Below, piece by piece: positions 24,301 through 31,156 of a DNA stretch of 51,420 nucleotides. The notes under the pieces were generated by a model. It saw only the letters and a list, made by a program, of their open reading frames with translations, was not told where the DNA came from and did not search any database. The stretch is taken from positions 1-51,420 of the forward strand of contig CAJUCA010000018.1 of the NCBI GenBank assembly GCA_910585265.1. The letters run 5' to 3'. Source of the DNA: an uncultured Oscillospiraceae bacterium. GTDB taxonomy: Bacteria > Bacillota > Clostridia > Oscillospirales > Oscillospiraceae. Both the position numbers and the translations under genes were made by a program. How positions within the stretch are numbered: the stretch's first letter is position 1; each line of letters begins with the position of its first letter.

Positions 24301-24437
24301 AGGCGGGCGAACACCACCAGCCACAGCAGGCAAAAAACCTGCCGGGGTGCCCGCTTCCGCAGGATCAGCCGCAGGACGATGAGGATGGCGGAGGCGTAGG
24401 CGGCGGTGACGCTGGCCTCCCACAAGATGTCAAGCAT
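21339..24437 (-). CDS. M56 (BlaR1-like) membrane metallopeptidase with large extracellular domain
   Basis: 1032 aa. The N-terminal part (about 1-320) has BlaR1/MecR1 topology: hydrophobic segments, a Pro-rich loop, and the zinc motif HERAH near residue 207 inside CHERAHLRRLDH, followed by DIEACDEAV with the third ligand. A further membrane segment near 310-335 leads to a roughly 690-residue outer region. That region has no penicillin-binding domain; instead it contains acidic FG-GAP/VCBS-like calcium motifs such as DLDRDGVNE and DFDGDGQNE. The gene overlaps the BlaI-type repressor by 8 bp. By analogy the sensor detects a signal outside and its protease triggers repressor loss inside. The ligand is unknown; beta-lactam sensing is not supported. 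Confidence 0.85.
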   Translation of the reverse strand: MLDILWEASVTAAYASAILIVLRLILRKRAPRQVFCLLWLVVFARLLIPVSLESPLSIVPEARPAQGQLYLPQQDAGQQPANPVTPTAPVQNPGQAVNPVISNPNPPALTLPGDEAPAVPSPEAPAPFPWRAMITGVWLAGGAAMGSYGLISYLRLRRRLFGAIRAKDGAWEHPAVDSPFILGMLRPRIYLPAGLAGQARSFILCHERAHLRRLDHIVKPVCWVALALHWFNPLVWAAYVLMSRDIEAACDEAVVRQLGPQVKADYSYTLLALATGRRLPAPSPLAFDEGDAKGRIKHVLGYRRPALWVIVVSSIAAVLAAVCLLTDPVSARNESEPIPDPTPTATQGPEAGLSALLDPWMKEVLDGERQFISAYSHYAEGDGRTYGIHDLRTFYYGDNQFPDAVVEAGRLAVIDLDRDGVNEMVIWPEGEYEYLYSVVGYLILHRQGDEIYGYNPVYRAFGNLKSDGTFDWSGSAFNWGIGSALFTENGFEVKNITWCEIHSETDERYFVDGAKATREEFEAATGWGPQNRKPEAAWFTYEDGRLAPYLPAGAALLAEASPDTEAGAARLWQGGGGLPWLEWNGAAYLLGSTVTADQFPALFVRDFDGDGQNELALQWMNAGFARYEVYEWNNGALTYADAFDTQDDLLLRFNQNNVAAYSKDGRMMAVTYSHNEGDPDSEDFDRRYITGSCVLPEDFFNGYEHIRDGRAYVYACDFRRISFNPDNSIRFELLFCPADETMKDLVRVVPPYEPADEHCMMGHTVGTAAFTLSYDGANWVLQAPDQLDMGVKEEPTPIDITTAAPLDAPVVNISNDLPDDPDEWYKVAELPDDMIWVFSRDCGSKTLIRWDGNFIQSFDHTAHTIHCMMPQLKKLGGPNTYGPLAVISEVNSGSSCFGQGLVVYDLDAAPAAVDYAHDWRPLMEDFNNSSSCQYDSSTHVATLTYQGKTVVIPLADMLSEERLAPGNITLSITGDQVHYFFDETNDSRFRLDLGVQLLIDGLSTECFPSHVTCTLQFNGKGFDMVPGSCELQ

Positions 24438-24804
24438 GGGAATCCTCCTCTCTGAAACGGTCAATGAGGGCCTTCAGCTCGTCGGCCTCGGCGTTGGAAA
24501 TGGTTTTCCCGCCCATGAAGTGGGCCAGGAAGGAGGGGAGGGAGCCTTCAAAGGCCCGGTCCACCACCGCGCGGCTCTCCTCCCGGAGAATGTCCTCCTG
24601 GGGGACGGCGGCGGTGACCACCGCGTTTTCGTTGCGCAGGATGCCCCGCTCCACCAGCTTTTTGAGCACCGTATAGGTGGTGGACTTCTTCCAGCCCAGC
24701 TCCTTCTGGGACAGCTCCACCAGCTTCCCGGAGGGCAGGGGCTCGTTTTCCCAGACGATGCGGGCGAAACGGTACTCGCCCTCCGCCAGCCGTAAATGCT
24801 CCAT
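24430..24804 (-). CDS. BlaI/MecI-family transcriptional repressor
   Basis: 124 aa. N-terminal winged helix with WENEPLPSGKLVELSQKELGWKKSTTYTVLKKL, the family's DNA-binding segment (the TTYTVLKKL recognition helix is typical), and a C-terminal dimerisation and cleavage region. First gene of the operon with the M56 protease. Preceded by AAAGGAGG and two operator-like palindromes that overlap its promoter, so it is autoregulated. It probably dissociates from DNA when cleaved through M56 signalling. Confidence 0.92.
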   Translation of the reverse strand: MEHLRLAEGEYRFARIVWENEPLPSGKLVELSQKELGWKKSTTYTVLKKLVERGILRNENAVVTAAVPQEDILREESRAVVDRAFEGSLPSFLAHFMGGKTISNAEADELKALIDRFREEDSHA

Positions 24805-24821
24805 AACATGGACCTCCTTTT

Positions 24822-24875
24822 GGTCTATAGCTATCGACCTACTTGCAGTCTATCACGATAGACCAGCTCTGTCAA
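24822..24875 (-). promoter_or_regulatory. BlaI-type promoter with two operator palindromes
   Basis: The minus-strand promoter is TTGACA (24870-24875), 17-bp spacer, TAGACT (24847-24852). The perfect palindrome GTCTATCACGATAGAC (24848-24863) covers the -10 box, and a second, imperfect palindrome GGTCTATAGCTATCGACC (24822-24839) covers the start region. Both share the half-site GTCTAT/ATAGAC. The pair resembles tandem Bla/Mec operators in layout but not in sequence. Confidence 0.8.
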
Positions 24876-24966
24876 CCCTCTTTTTCCAAAATCAGAAAAA
24901 ACTTTCGGAAGCCCCTGGAGGGAAAAGGACAGGAGGTTCGAGGCTGGAACCGCGGGGCAAAAAGCA

Positions 24967-24999
24967 AGCCCTCCCCCTGCCCGCGGCGGAGGGAGGGCT
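24967..24999 (-). terminator. Terminator of the purine operon
   Basis: On the minus strand AGCCCTCCC/GGGAGGGCT stem followed by TGCTTTTTG, immediately behind the purD stop codon. Confidence 0.75.
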
Positions 25000-25004
25000 C
25001 ATCG

Positions 25005-26261
25005 TTAAAAGGCGCGGCCGATATCAGTGCGGAAGTGCATATCCGTAAAGGAGATGGGTTTGGCGGCGGCATAGGCGTTGTCAATGGCCTGCTCCAGGGT
25101 ATCGCCCAAAGCGGTGACGCCTAAGACACGTCCGCCGCTGGTGACAATTTGTCCGTCTTTTTCAGCGGTGCCCGCGTGGAACACCACGGCGGATTTTCCC
25201 GCCTCCTCCAGCCCGGAGATGGGGAAGCCCTTCCGGTAGTCCAGCGGGTAGCCCCCGGAGGCCAGCACCAGGCAGCAGGCCGCGCTGTCCTTCCAGCGGA
25301 GGTCCAGCTGGTCCAGGGTGCCCTCCCGGCAGGCGGTGAAGATGTCCATCAGGTCGCTGTCCAGCAGGGAGAGCACCGCCTGGCACTCCGGGTCGCCGAA
25401 CCGGGCGTTGTACTCCACCACCTTGGGGCCGTCCGGGGTGAGCATCAGCCCGAAGTAGAGGACCCCCTGGAAGGGCCGTCCCTCCGCCTTCAGCGCGGCG
25501 ATGGTGGGCAGGAAGATCTCGTCCACGCACCGCTGGGCGATCTCCGGCGTGTACTGGGGCGGGGGGGAGATGGCCCCCATGCCGCCGGTGTTGGGGCCCC
25601 GGTTGCCGTCGTAGGCCCGCTTGTGGTCCTGGCTGGCGGGCATGGGGTACACGTGCTCGCCATCGGCAAAGGCCAGCACCGTCACCTCCGGCCCGGTCAT
25701 GCACTCCTCGATCACCACCGTGGAGCCGGATTGGCCAAACTTCTTGTCCTCCATCATCTCCCGGGCGGCGGTCTTGGCCTCGTCCACGGTGGCGGCCACC
25801 ACCACGCCCTTGCCCAGGGCCAGCCCGTCCGCCTTCACCACGATGGGCGCGCCCTGCTCCCCGATGTAGTCCAGTGCCTTGTCCAGCTGGGTGAACGTCT
25901 CGTATCTGGCGGTGGGGATGTGGTATTTCTTCATCAGCTCCTTGGAAAACGCCTTGCTGGCCTCGATCACGGCGGCGTTGGCCCTGGGCCCGAAGGCGGG
26001 AATGCCCGCCTCCTCCAGGGCGTCCACCATGCCCAGGGCCAGGGGATCATCGGGGGCCACCACCACGAAATCCATGGCGTTTTCCTTGGCCCACTTCACC
26101 ATGCCGTCCACGTCGGTGGCCTTTACGTCCACGCACTGGGCGAGCTGGGCGATGCCGCCATTGCCGGGGGCGCAGAACAGCCCGGTGACCTTGGGCGACT
26201 GCTTCAATTTCCAGCAGATGGCGTGCTCCCGGCCGCCGGAGCCGACCACTAATACTTTCAT
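25005..26261 (-). CDS. purD: Phosphoribosylamine-glycine ligase
   Basis: 418 aa, standard length. Starts MKVLVVGSGGREHAICWKL, the PurD signature, and has the ATP-grasp motifs VVKADGLALGKGVVVA, GPEVTVLAFADGEHVYPM, QDHKRAYDGNRGPNTGGMGA and VEYNARFGDPECQ. It makes GAR from phosphoribosylamine, glycine and ATP, the second step of purine synthesis. The ATG has a weak AGGTTG site. Last gene of the purine cluster, 16 bp after an Imm1-like gene. Confidence 0.96.
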   Translation of the reverse strand: MKVLVVGSGGREHAICWKLKQSPKVTGLFCAPGNGGIAQLAQCVDVKATDVDGMVKWAKENAMDFVVVAPDDPLALGMVDALEEAGIPAFGPRANAAVIEASKAFSKELMKKYHIPTARYETFTQLDKALDYIGEQGAPIVVKADGLALGKGVVVAATVDEAKTAAREMMEDKKFGQSGSTVVIEECMTGPEVTVLAFADGEHVYPMPASQDHKRAYDGNRGPNTGGMGAISPPPQYTPEIAQRCVDEIFLPTIAALKAEGRPFQGVLYFGLMLTPDGPKVVEYNARFGDPECQAVLSLLDSDLMDIFTACREGTLDQLDLRWKDSAACCLVLASGGYPLDYRKGFPISGLEEAGKSAVVFHAGTAEKDGQIVTSGGRVLGVTALGDTLEQAIDNAYAAAKPISFTDMHFRTDIGRAF

Positions 26262-26277
26262 AGATTGACAACCTTTC

Positions 26278-26646
26278 CTATAATTCTCCCCAATCAATGC
26301 AGTCGGGTGCACCCTGAGAGTGGAAAAACTCCAATGCACACTTCAGGGCATCGCTGGCTGGTATCACCTGCCAGGCGGCAATTTCATACTGGTCCCCGCA
26401 AAATAAAACCAGCCCTTCCGCATCCTCGTCGCCGAAGGAAACAAGCATCTCGCCGTCATCCTCCGTCTCAAAATAATTGACCACAGCTTGGCTGTCCTTT
26501 ACCAAAACGGACAAACAGGGATACTTGTTATCTTCTGTTTTGGAACACCAGATTTCATTTTCTTCCTGAAAACAAGTTTCCAACTTGTTTTTGTATTCCT
26601 CGAAGGAGTCGCATTGAAAAGAACCCATGTTGCTACTGATAAACAT
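26278..26646 (-). CDS. Imm1-like immunity protein (orphan)
   Basis: 122 aa. The pattern EIWCSK...YPCLSVLVKDSQAVVNYF...DGEMLVSFGDED, an alpha/beta core, and the ending IPASDALKCALEFFHSQGAPDCIDWGEL match the Imm1 family of polymorphic-toxin immunity proteins (recognised by eye). Such proteins bind and block a toxin domain, often a deaminase or nuclease. No toxin gene is nearby. It lies 13 bp after the AICAR formyltransferase gene and 16 bp before purD, on the same strand, so it must be co-transcribed. ATG preceded by AGGGGTG. Base composition is visibly lower in GC than its neighbours, suggesting recent acquisition. Confidence 0.72.
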   Translation of the reverse strand: MFISSNMGSFQCDSFEEYKNKLETCFQEENEIWCSKTEDNKYPCLSVLVKDSQAVVNYFETEDDGEMLVSFGDEDAEGLVLFCGDQYEIAAWQVIPASDALKCALEFFHSQGAPDCIDWGEL

Positions 26647-26659
26647 GGTAAAGCACCCC

Positions 26660-27835
26660 TTAGTGGTGGAACAGCCGAATCCCGGTAAACGCCATCACCA
26701 TACCGTGCTTGTCGGCGGTGGCGATGACGTGGTCGTCCCGGATGGAGCCGCCGGGCTGGGCGATATACTTCACCCCGGACTTGAAGGCCCGCTCCACGTT
26801 GTCCCCGAAGGGGAAGAAGGCGTCGGAGCCTACGGTGACCCCGGACTGACGGGCGATCCACTCCTTTTTCTCCGCCTCGGTGAGCACCTCGGGCTTCGAC
26901 TGAAAGGTGTTCTGCCACACGCCGTCGGCCAGCACGTCCTCGTGCTCGTCGGAGATGTAGATGTCGATGGCGTTGTCCCGGTCGGGGCGGCGGATGCCGT
27001 CCACAAAGGGGAGGGCCAGCACCTTGGGATGCTGCCGCAGCCACCAGGTGTCCGCCTTGTTTCCGGCCAGCCGGGTGCAGTGGATCCGGCTCTGCTGGCC
27101 CGCGCCCACGCCGATGGTCATTCCGTCCTTCACGTAGCAGACGGAGTTGGACTGGGTGTACTTCAGCGTGATGAGGGAGAGGAGCATATCGTGCTTTGCC
27201 TGCTGGGGCAGCTCCTTGTTGGCGGTGACCAGGTTTTCCAGCATTTTCTCGTCAATGGCCAGGTCGTTGTAGCCCTGCTCAAACACGATGCCGTAAATAC
27301 TCCTGCGCTCGATGGGGGCGGGGGTGTAGCCGGGGTCGATCTTCACCACGTTGTAGCCGCCCTTGCGCTTGGACTTCAGGATCTCCAGGGCCTCGTCGGT
27401 GTAATCCGGGGCAATGACGCCGTCGGACACCTCCAGGGCCAGATATCGGGCGGTGTCGGCGTCGCAGGGGTCGGACAGCGCGGCCCAGTCGCCGTAGGAG
27501 CACAGCCGATCCGCTCCCCTGGCCCGGATGTAGGCGCAGGCGATGGGGGACAGCCCGCCCTCAGGGGCGAAGTAGATCTTCCGCTCCACCTCGGACAGGG
27601 GCAGGCCCAGGGCGGCTCCGGCGGGGGAGACGTGCTTGAAGGAGGCGGCGGCGGGCAGGCCGGTGGCCTGCTTCAGAGCCTTTACCAGCTGCCAGGAGTT
27701 CAGCGCGTCCATGAAGTTGATGTAGCCCGGCTTGCCGTTGAGCACCTCCAGGGGCAGATCCATGTCCCCCTTCATGAAGATGCGGGCGGGCTTCTGGTTG
27801 GGGTTACAGCCATATTTCAGTTCCAGTTCGGTCAT
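26660..27835 (-). CDS. purH: Stand-alone AICAR formyltransferase (PurH C-terminal domain)
   Basis: 391 aa. It begins ELELKYGCNPNQKPARIF, which in ordinary PurH lies after the IMP cyclohydrolase domain; that N-terminal domain is missing here. Active-site Lys67-His68 in SFKHVSPAGAA and the SDAFFPFGDNV motif are intact. It transfers formyl from 10-formyl-THF to AICAR. The next step is probably done by the separate PurO-type protein at 28476-29180. The ATG overlaps the stop of the upstream XRE gene (ATGA), so translation is coupled to the regulator. An upstream GTG nine bases earlier is a weaker start. Confidence 0.92.
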   Translation of the reverse strand: MTELELKYGCNPNQKPARIFMKGDMDLPLEVLNGKPGYINFMDALNSWQLVKALKQATGLPAAASFKHVSPAGAALGLPLSEVERKIYFAPEGGLSPIACAYIRARGADRLCSYGDWAALSDPCDADTARYLALEVSDGVIAPDYTDEALEILKSKRKGGYNVVKIDPGYTPAPIERRSIYGIVFEQGYNDLAIDEKMLENLVTANKELPQQAKHDMLLSLITLKYTQSNSVCYVKDGMTIGVGAGQQSRIHCTRLAGNKADTWWLRQHPKVLALPFVDGIRRPDRDNAIDIYISDEHEDVLADGVWQNTFQSKPEVLTEAEKKEWIARQSGVTVGSDAFFPFGDNVERAFKSGVKYIAQPGGSIRDDHVIATADKHGMVMAFTGIRLFHH

Positions 27836-28086
27836 GACTTGCACTCCTTTTCAGATAATTCGGACGGTTTTTGGACTTCCCGCACATCGGATCGGCCCAT
27901 CAGGTAATCCAGGCTGACGTCAAAAAAATCCGCCAGACGGAGCAGGCCGGGGACATCGGGATAGGACTGGTTATACTCGTAGGCTTGATACGCTCTAAGT
28001 TGGACTCCACAGATGGTTGCCATATTCCACTGTGTCAGTTTGCGCTCCTTCCGCAAAGCGCGAACCCGTTCAGGAAAACTCGACAT
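27832..28086 (-). CDS. XRE-family (Cro/CI-type) transcriptional regulator
   Basis: 84 aa, an HTH_3 domain in RVRALRKERKLTQWNMATICGVQLRAYQAYEYNQSYPDVPGLLRLADFFDVSLDYLMGRSD, quoted here only by its hallmark helix TQWNMATICGV and ending DYLMGRSD. GGAGG precedes the ATG; longer upstream starts run through the promoter region and were rejected. It sits between purO and the AICAR formyltransferase gene, overlapping the latter by 4 bp, and is divergent from a small plus-strand gene. The palindrome at 28142-28176 is the likely binding site. Lower GC than its surroundings. Confidence 0.88.
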   Translation of the reverse strand: MSSFPERVRALRKERKLTQWNMATICGVQLRAYQAYEYNQSYPDVPGLLRLADFFDVSLDYLMGRSDVREVQKPSELSEKECKS

Positions 28087-28102
28087 AATTCCTCCAATAT
28101 GC

Positions 28103-28176
28103 TTGACATTCCACATATTCGCAGGTATAATAACAATGCTGTTTAAAAGTATGTTTTTTAAAAACATACTTTTAAA
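28103..28176 (+). promoter_or_regulatory. Consensus promoter with 35-bp perfect palindrome
   Basis: TTGACA (28103-28108), 17-bp spacer, TATAAT (28126-28131), both perfect, reading toward the small gene at 28199. Starting about 11 bp downstream of the -10 box is a perfect palindrome of two 17-bp arms around one base, arm TTTAAAAGTATGTTTTT (28142-28176). A repressor bound there would block the plus-strand promoter. Being A/T-rich it stands out against the GC-rich surroundings. The XRE protein encoded next to it is the obvious candidate ligand. Confidence 0.85.
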
Positions 28177-28198
28177 GAACACAAAATGGGGTGGGGAC

Positions 28199-28492
28199 AT
28201 GGAAAGGCGATTGACAAATCTGTTTTTGGACAATCCGGAATACGAGCATGAAATCTACCGCCTTTATTCTGAGCTTCCGGAGTACAAACAGGCGGCAAAG
28301 CTGGTGGCCCAATGGTCAGGGACGGTGAAGCAGCTTCTGGGGGAGGATGGCTTCCTCGCCTTTGAGGACGCTCTGGCGCACTATTACGGCATCCAGGCAC
28401 AGGCGTCCTATCTCTTTGGCCTGCACCTGCGCCGGGAACTCTGCGATGCCCTGATGTGGGAGACCCAGATCGAGATTACAAGTGCTTGTTGA
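28199..28492 (+). CDS. Small DUF6809-like hypothetical protein
   Basis: 97 aa, acidic, helical. The pattern LYSELPEYKQAAK...LGEDGFLAFEDALAHYYGIQAQASYLFGLHLRRELCDAL resembles small phage- and element-associated DUF6809 proteins (an F..G..L..E/R motif near the C-terminus). The ATG is preceded by GGGGTGGGG. It is the only plus-strand gene inside the minus-strand purine cluster and ends convergently, overlapping the last codons of purO by 17 bp. Expression is probably controlled by the adjacent XRE regulator through the palindrome upstream. Function unknown. Confidence 0.65.
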   Translation: MERRLTNLFLDNPEYEHEIYRLYSELPEYKQAAKLVAQWSGTVKQLLGEDGFLAFEDALAHYYGIQAQASYLFGLHLRRELCDALMWETQIEITSAC

Positions 28493-29180
28493 TGATGGAC
28501 GTCTCGTCCTCCCTGGTCTCCAGGTCGATGTACCGCACGAACAGGGACACCTTATTGTTCTCGTTCAGGGCCAGCCACAGCTCCTCCGCCAGGGTCTCCG
28601 CGTCGGGGGCGGTGACGGACACCCGCCGGGGCTCCCCCTCAAAGGAGGGCAGGGGACTGCCGTCGCTCTCGTAGGTGTGGATGAAGTGGCCCACCCCCGC
28701 CTTGGGCGCGTCGTACTCGTAGAAATACCGGCAGGCGCAGGCGGGATCCCCGTCCAGGCTCTTGAGGATGGACAGGTCGTAGGAGCCGTTGGGCTTCACC
28801 ACGCCGGAGATCCGGGGGGTGTAGTTGGGGCCGTCCGGCTCGAAGGTGCGGGTGTTCAGGGCGTGGCGGTAGCAGTGGCCCGCCAGGATATTGTCCCGGA
28901 TGGTGTCGGTCTGGTCGCCGTTGGTGACGATGGTGATGCCGTTGTCCATCCGCCGCACCGGATGGTAGATGATGAGGGAGGGGTCGGTCATTTTGGACTC
29001 GTCGAAGGCCTTGGTGCGGATGCCGTCCTCCGTCTCCTCAAAGACCCGGTTGCGGCTGTTCTCGCTGCGGCCCATGATGAAATAGGCGATAACGGCGTAC
29101 CTGTTGTCCGCCGAGCGGCCCAGCATAATGCCCCGGCCGGGGTAGGGATTGTCCTGTAAATAGGCGGTCATATCGATCAT
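28476..29180 (-). CDS. purO: IMP cyclohydrolase, archaeal PurO type
   Basis: 234 aa. Conserved stretch NPYPGRGIMLGRS, YFIMGRSENSRNR, YHPVRRMDNGITIVTNGDQT and YTPRISGV match the PurO fold (COG3363), unrelated to the PurH N-terminal domain. It closes FAICAR to IMP, the last step. The ATG at 29180 follows AAAGGAG and overlaps the purN stop (ATGA); the longer upstream frame is antisense shadow. Its presence explains why the formyltransferase at 26660-27835 has no cyclohydrolase domain. The 3' end overlaps the convergent small gene. Confidence 0.88.
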   Translation of the reverse strand: MIDMTAYLQDNPYPGRGIMLGRSADNRYAVIAYFIMGRSENSRNRVFEETEDGIRTKAFDESKMTDPSLIIYHPVRRMDNGITIVTNGDQTDTIRDNILAGHCYRHALNTRTFEPDGPNYTPRISGVVKPNGSYDLSILKSLDGDPACACRYFYEYDAPKAGVGHFIHTYESDGSPLPSFEGEPRRVSVTAPDAETLAEELWLALNENNKVSLFVRYIDLETREDETSIINKHL

Positions 29181-29839
29181 TGCAGACACTCCTTTGAAAG
29201 ATTTAACGGCTTCAGAATCCGCACCGTGCGGCCCTCCACCCGCAGGCGGCCCTGGCAGAACAGGGACACCGCCCGGGGCAGGATCACCCACTCCGCCCGC
29301 TCCATGATCCGCCGCTGGAGGGTTTCCGGGGTGTCGTTTTCCGCCACCTCCACCGCCTTTTGCAGAACGATGGGGCCGCCGTCGCACTCCTCGCTGACAA
29401 AGTGGACGGTCGCGCCGGACACCTTCACCCCGTATTCCAGGGCCTTCTCGTGGACATGAAGCCCGTAGTACCCCTCCCCGCAGAAGGAGGGGATGAGGGC
29501 GGGGTGGACGTTCAAAATGGCGTTGGGATAGGCCCGGACCATCTCCCCGGTGAGTATGACCATGAAGCCCGCCAGCACCACCAGATCGATGTTCAGCGAC
29601 TTGAGCTTGTCCACCAGGGCCACCGTCATGGCCTGGTTGGAGGGGTAGTCCCTCCGGGCCACCACATAGCCGGGTATGCCCGCCTTGGCGGCCCGCTCCA
29701 GGGCGTAGGCCCCCTCCTTGGAGGCGATGACGGCGGCGATGCGGCCGTTGATGATCTCCCCCCGCTCCTGGGCGTCGATAAGGGCCTGTAAATTGGTGCC
29801 CCCGCCGGACACCAGCACGGCGATGCGCTTGACGCTCAT
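29177..29839 (-). CDS. purN: Phosphoribosylglycinamide formyltransferase 1
   Basis: 220 aa. RIAVLVSGGGTNLQALID opening, catalytic Asn-His-Asp set in ILNVHPALIPSF and HFVSEECDGGPIV. Uses 10-formyl-THF to formylate GAR. Coupled to purM upstream and purO downstream by 4-bp ATGA overlaps. Normal length. Confidence 0.96.
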   Translation of the reverse strand: MSVKRIAVLVSGGGTNLQALIDAQERGEIINGRIAAVIASKEGAYALERAAKAGIPGYVVARRDYPSNQAMTVALVDKLKSLNIDLVVLAGFMVILTGEMVRAYPNAILNVHPALIPSFCGEGYYGLHVHEKALEYGVKVSGATVHFVSEECDGGPIVLQKAVEVAENDTPETLQRRIMERAEWVILPRAVSLFCQGRLRVEGRTVRILKPLNLSKECLQ

Positions 29840-30873
29840 AGAAGCTCCACGCCTCCGCCGGAGACCACCGTGCCGATGACCCGGGGAGACTCCCCGGCCC
29901 CGTCCAGGGCGGACACGGCCTTCACCACGTCCTCCTTGTCCACCACCAGCACCATGCCGGTGCCCATGTTGAAGGTGTTGAACATATCCCGCTCAGGGAT
30001 GCCGCCCTTCTCCTGGAGCAGGCGGAAGATGGGGGGGATCTGGAGGGAGGACTTGTCGATCCGGGCACCCAGCCCCTGGGGCAGGCACCGGGGGATGTTC
30101 TCATAGAAGCCGCCTCCGGTGATGTGGCTGACGCCGTACACGCGGGCGGCCTGGAGCGCGGCCAGCACGGGCTTGACATACAGCCTGGTGGGGGTGAGCA
30201 GCTCCTCCCCCAGGGATTTGCCGTCCAGCTCGTCCAGGGGCTTGGACAGGTCGGCGTGCTCGATGTCGAACACCTTGCGCACCAAAGAGAAGCCGTTGGA
30301 GTGCAGGCCGCTGGAGGGCAGGGCCAGGATCACGTCCCCGGCCTTCATCCGTGTGTTGTCGATCATCTTGGACTTGTCCACAAGGCCCACGGCGAAGCCC
30401 GCCAGATCATAGTCGCCGGGGGACATGACGCCGGGATGCTCGGCGGTCTCGCCGCCGACGAGGGCGCAGCCCGACCGGACGCAGCCCTCCGCCACGCCGG
30501 ACACGATAGACGCCACCTTCTCCGGCTCGTTTTTGCCGATGGCGATATAGTCCAGGAAGAACAGGGGCGTGGCCCCGCAGCACACGATGTCGTTGACGCA
30601 CATGGCCACGCAGTCGATGCCGATGGTGTCGTGCCTGTCCAGAAGCTGGGCGATCCGGATCTTGGTGCCCACCCCGTCGGTGCCGGACACCAGGATAGGC
30701 TCCTCCATGCCGGATACGTCGGGGGCGAACAGCCCGCCGAAGCCGCCGATGCCGCTGACCACGCCGGGAATCCTGGTGCGCTCCACGTGCTGCTTCATGA
30801 GCTGTACGCCCTTGTACCCGGCCTCAATGTCCACGCCGGCGGCGGCGTAGGATTCAGAATGGGAGTTGTTCAT
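29836..30873 (-). CDS. purM: Phosphoribosylformylglycinamidine cyclo-ligase
   Basis: 345 aa from the ATG; an upstream TTG 18 bp earlier would place the start within the GGAAGGGGG binding site and was rejected. Typical segments: YAAAGVDIEAGYKGV, GGFGGLF, VSGTDGVGTKIRIA, GIDCVAMCVNDI, GETAEHPGVM and HITGGGFYENIPR. It forms the imidazole ring (AIR). ATGA overlaps link it to the DUF3795 gene upstream and purN downstream. Confidence 0.96.
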   Translation of the reverse strand: MNNSHSESYAAAGVDIEAGYKGVQLMKQHVERTRIPGVVSGIGGFGGLFAPDVSGMEEPILVSGTDGVGTKIRIAQLLDRHDTIGIDCVAMCVNDIVCCGATPLFFLDYIAIGKNEPEKVASIVSGVAEGCVRSGCALVGGETAEHPGVMSPGDYDLAGFAVGLVDKSKMIDNTRMKAGDVILALPSSGLHSNGFSLVRKVFDIEHADLSKPLDELDGKSLGEELLTPTRLYVKPVLAALQAARVYGVSHITGGGFYENIPRCLPQGLGARIDKSSLQIPPIFRLLQEKGGIPERDMFNTFNMGTGMVLVVDKEDVVKAVSALDGAGESPRVIGTVVSGGGVELL

Positions 30874-31136
30874 TGTTCCGCCCCCTTCCAAAGCTTACAC
30901 TGCTCGATGCGCCTGCCGCCGTCGCCCTGCTTCTCGTCGTAGGCGAACTGGTTCAGCAGCTGGCAGGGGAAGGCCTCGCACTGGCCGCAGTGGGCGTGCT
31001 GTTTCCCCTCGGTGCAGGATTTGACGGGGCAGCTGTCCCCCCAGAAAGGCTTTTGGATGTTGACGCAGCCGGTGCAGCCCATCTGCTCCCGGTATTCACA
31101 TTGGCCGCACAGGATGCCGCATCTTGACTCAACCAT
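30870..31136 (-). CDS. DUF3795 cysteine-rich protein
   Basis: 88 aa with eleven cysteines in pairs: RCGILCGQCEYR, GCTGCVN, CPVKSC, HCGQCEAFPC and a final C near residue 80. This matches DUF3795, small presumed zinc- or iron-sulfur-binding proteins of unknown role. It is inserted between purF and purM; its stop overlaps the purM start (ATGA), so it is translated with the purine genes. GGAGAGGG precedes the ATG. A role in handling a metal cluster of PurF is conceivable but unsupported. Confidence 0.8.
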   Translation of the reverse strand: MVESRCGILCGQCEYREQMGCTGCVNIQKPFWGDSCPVKSCTEGKQHAHCGQCEAFPCQLLNQFAYDEKQGDGGRRIEQCKLWKGAEQ

Positions 31137-31156
31137 ACGATCCCTCTCCTTGTCTA

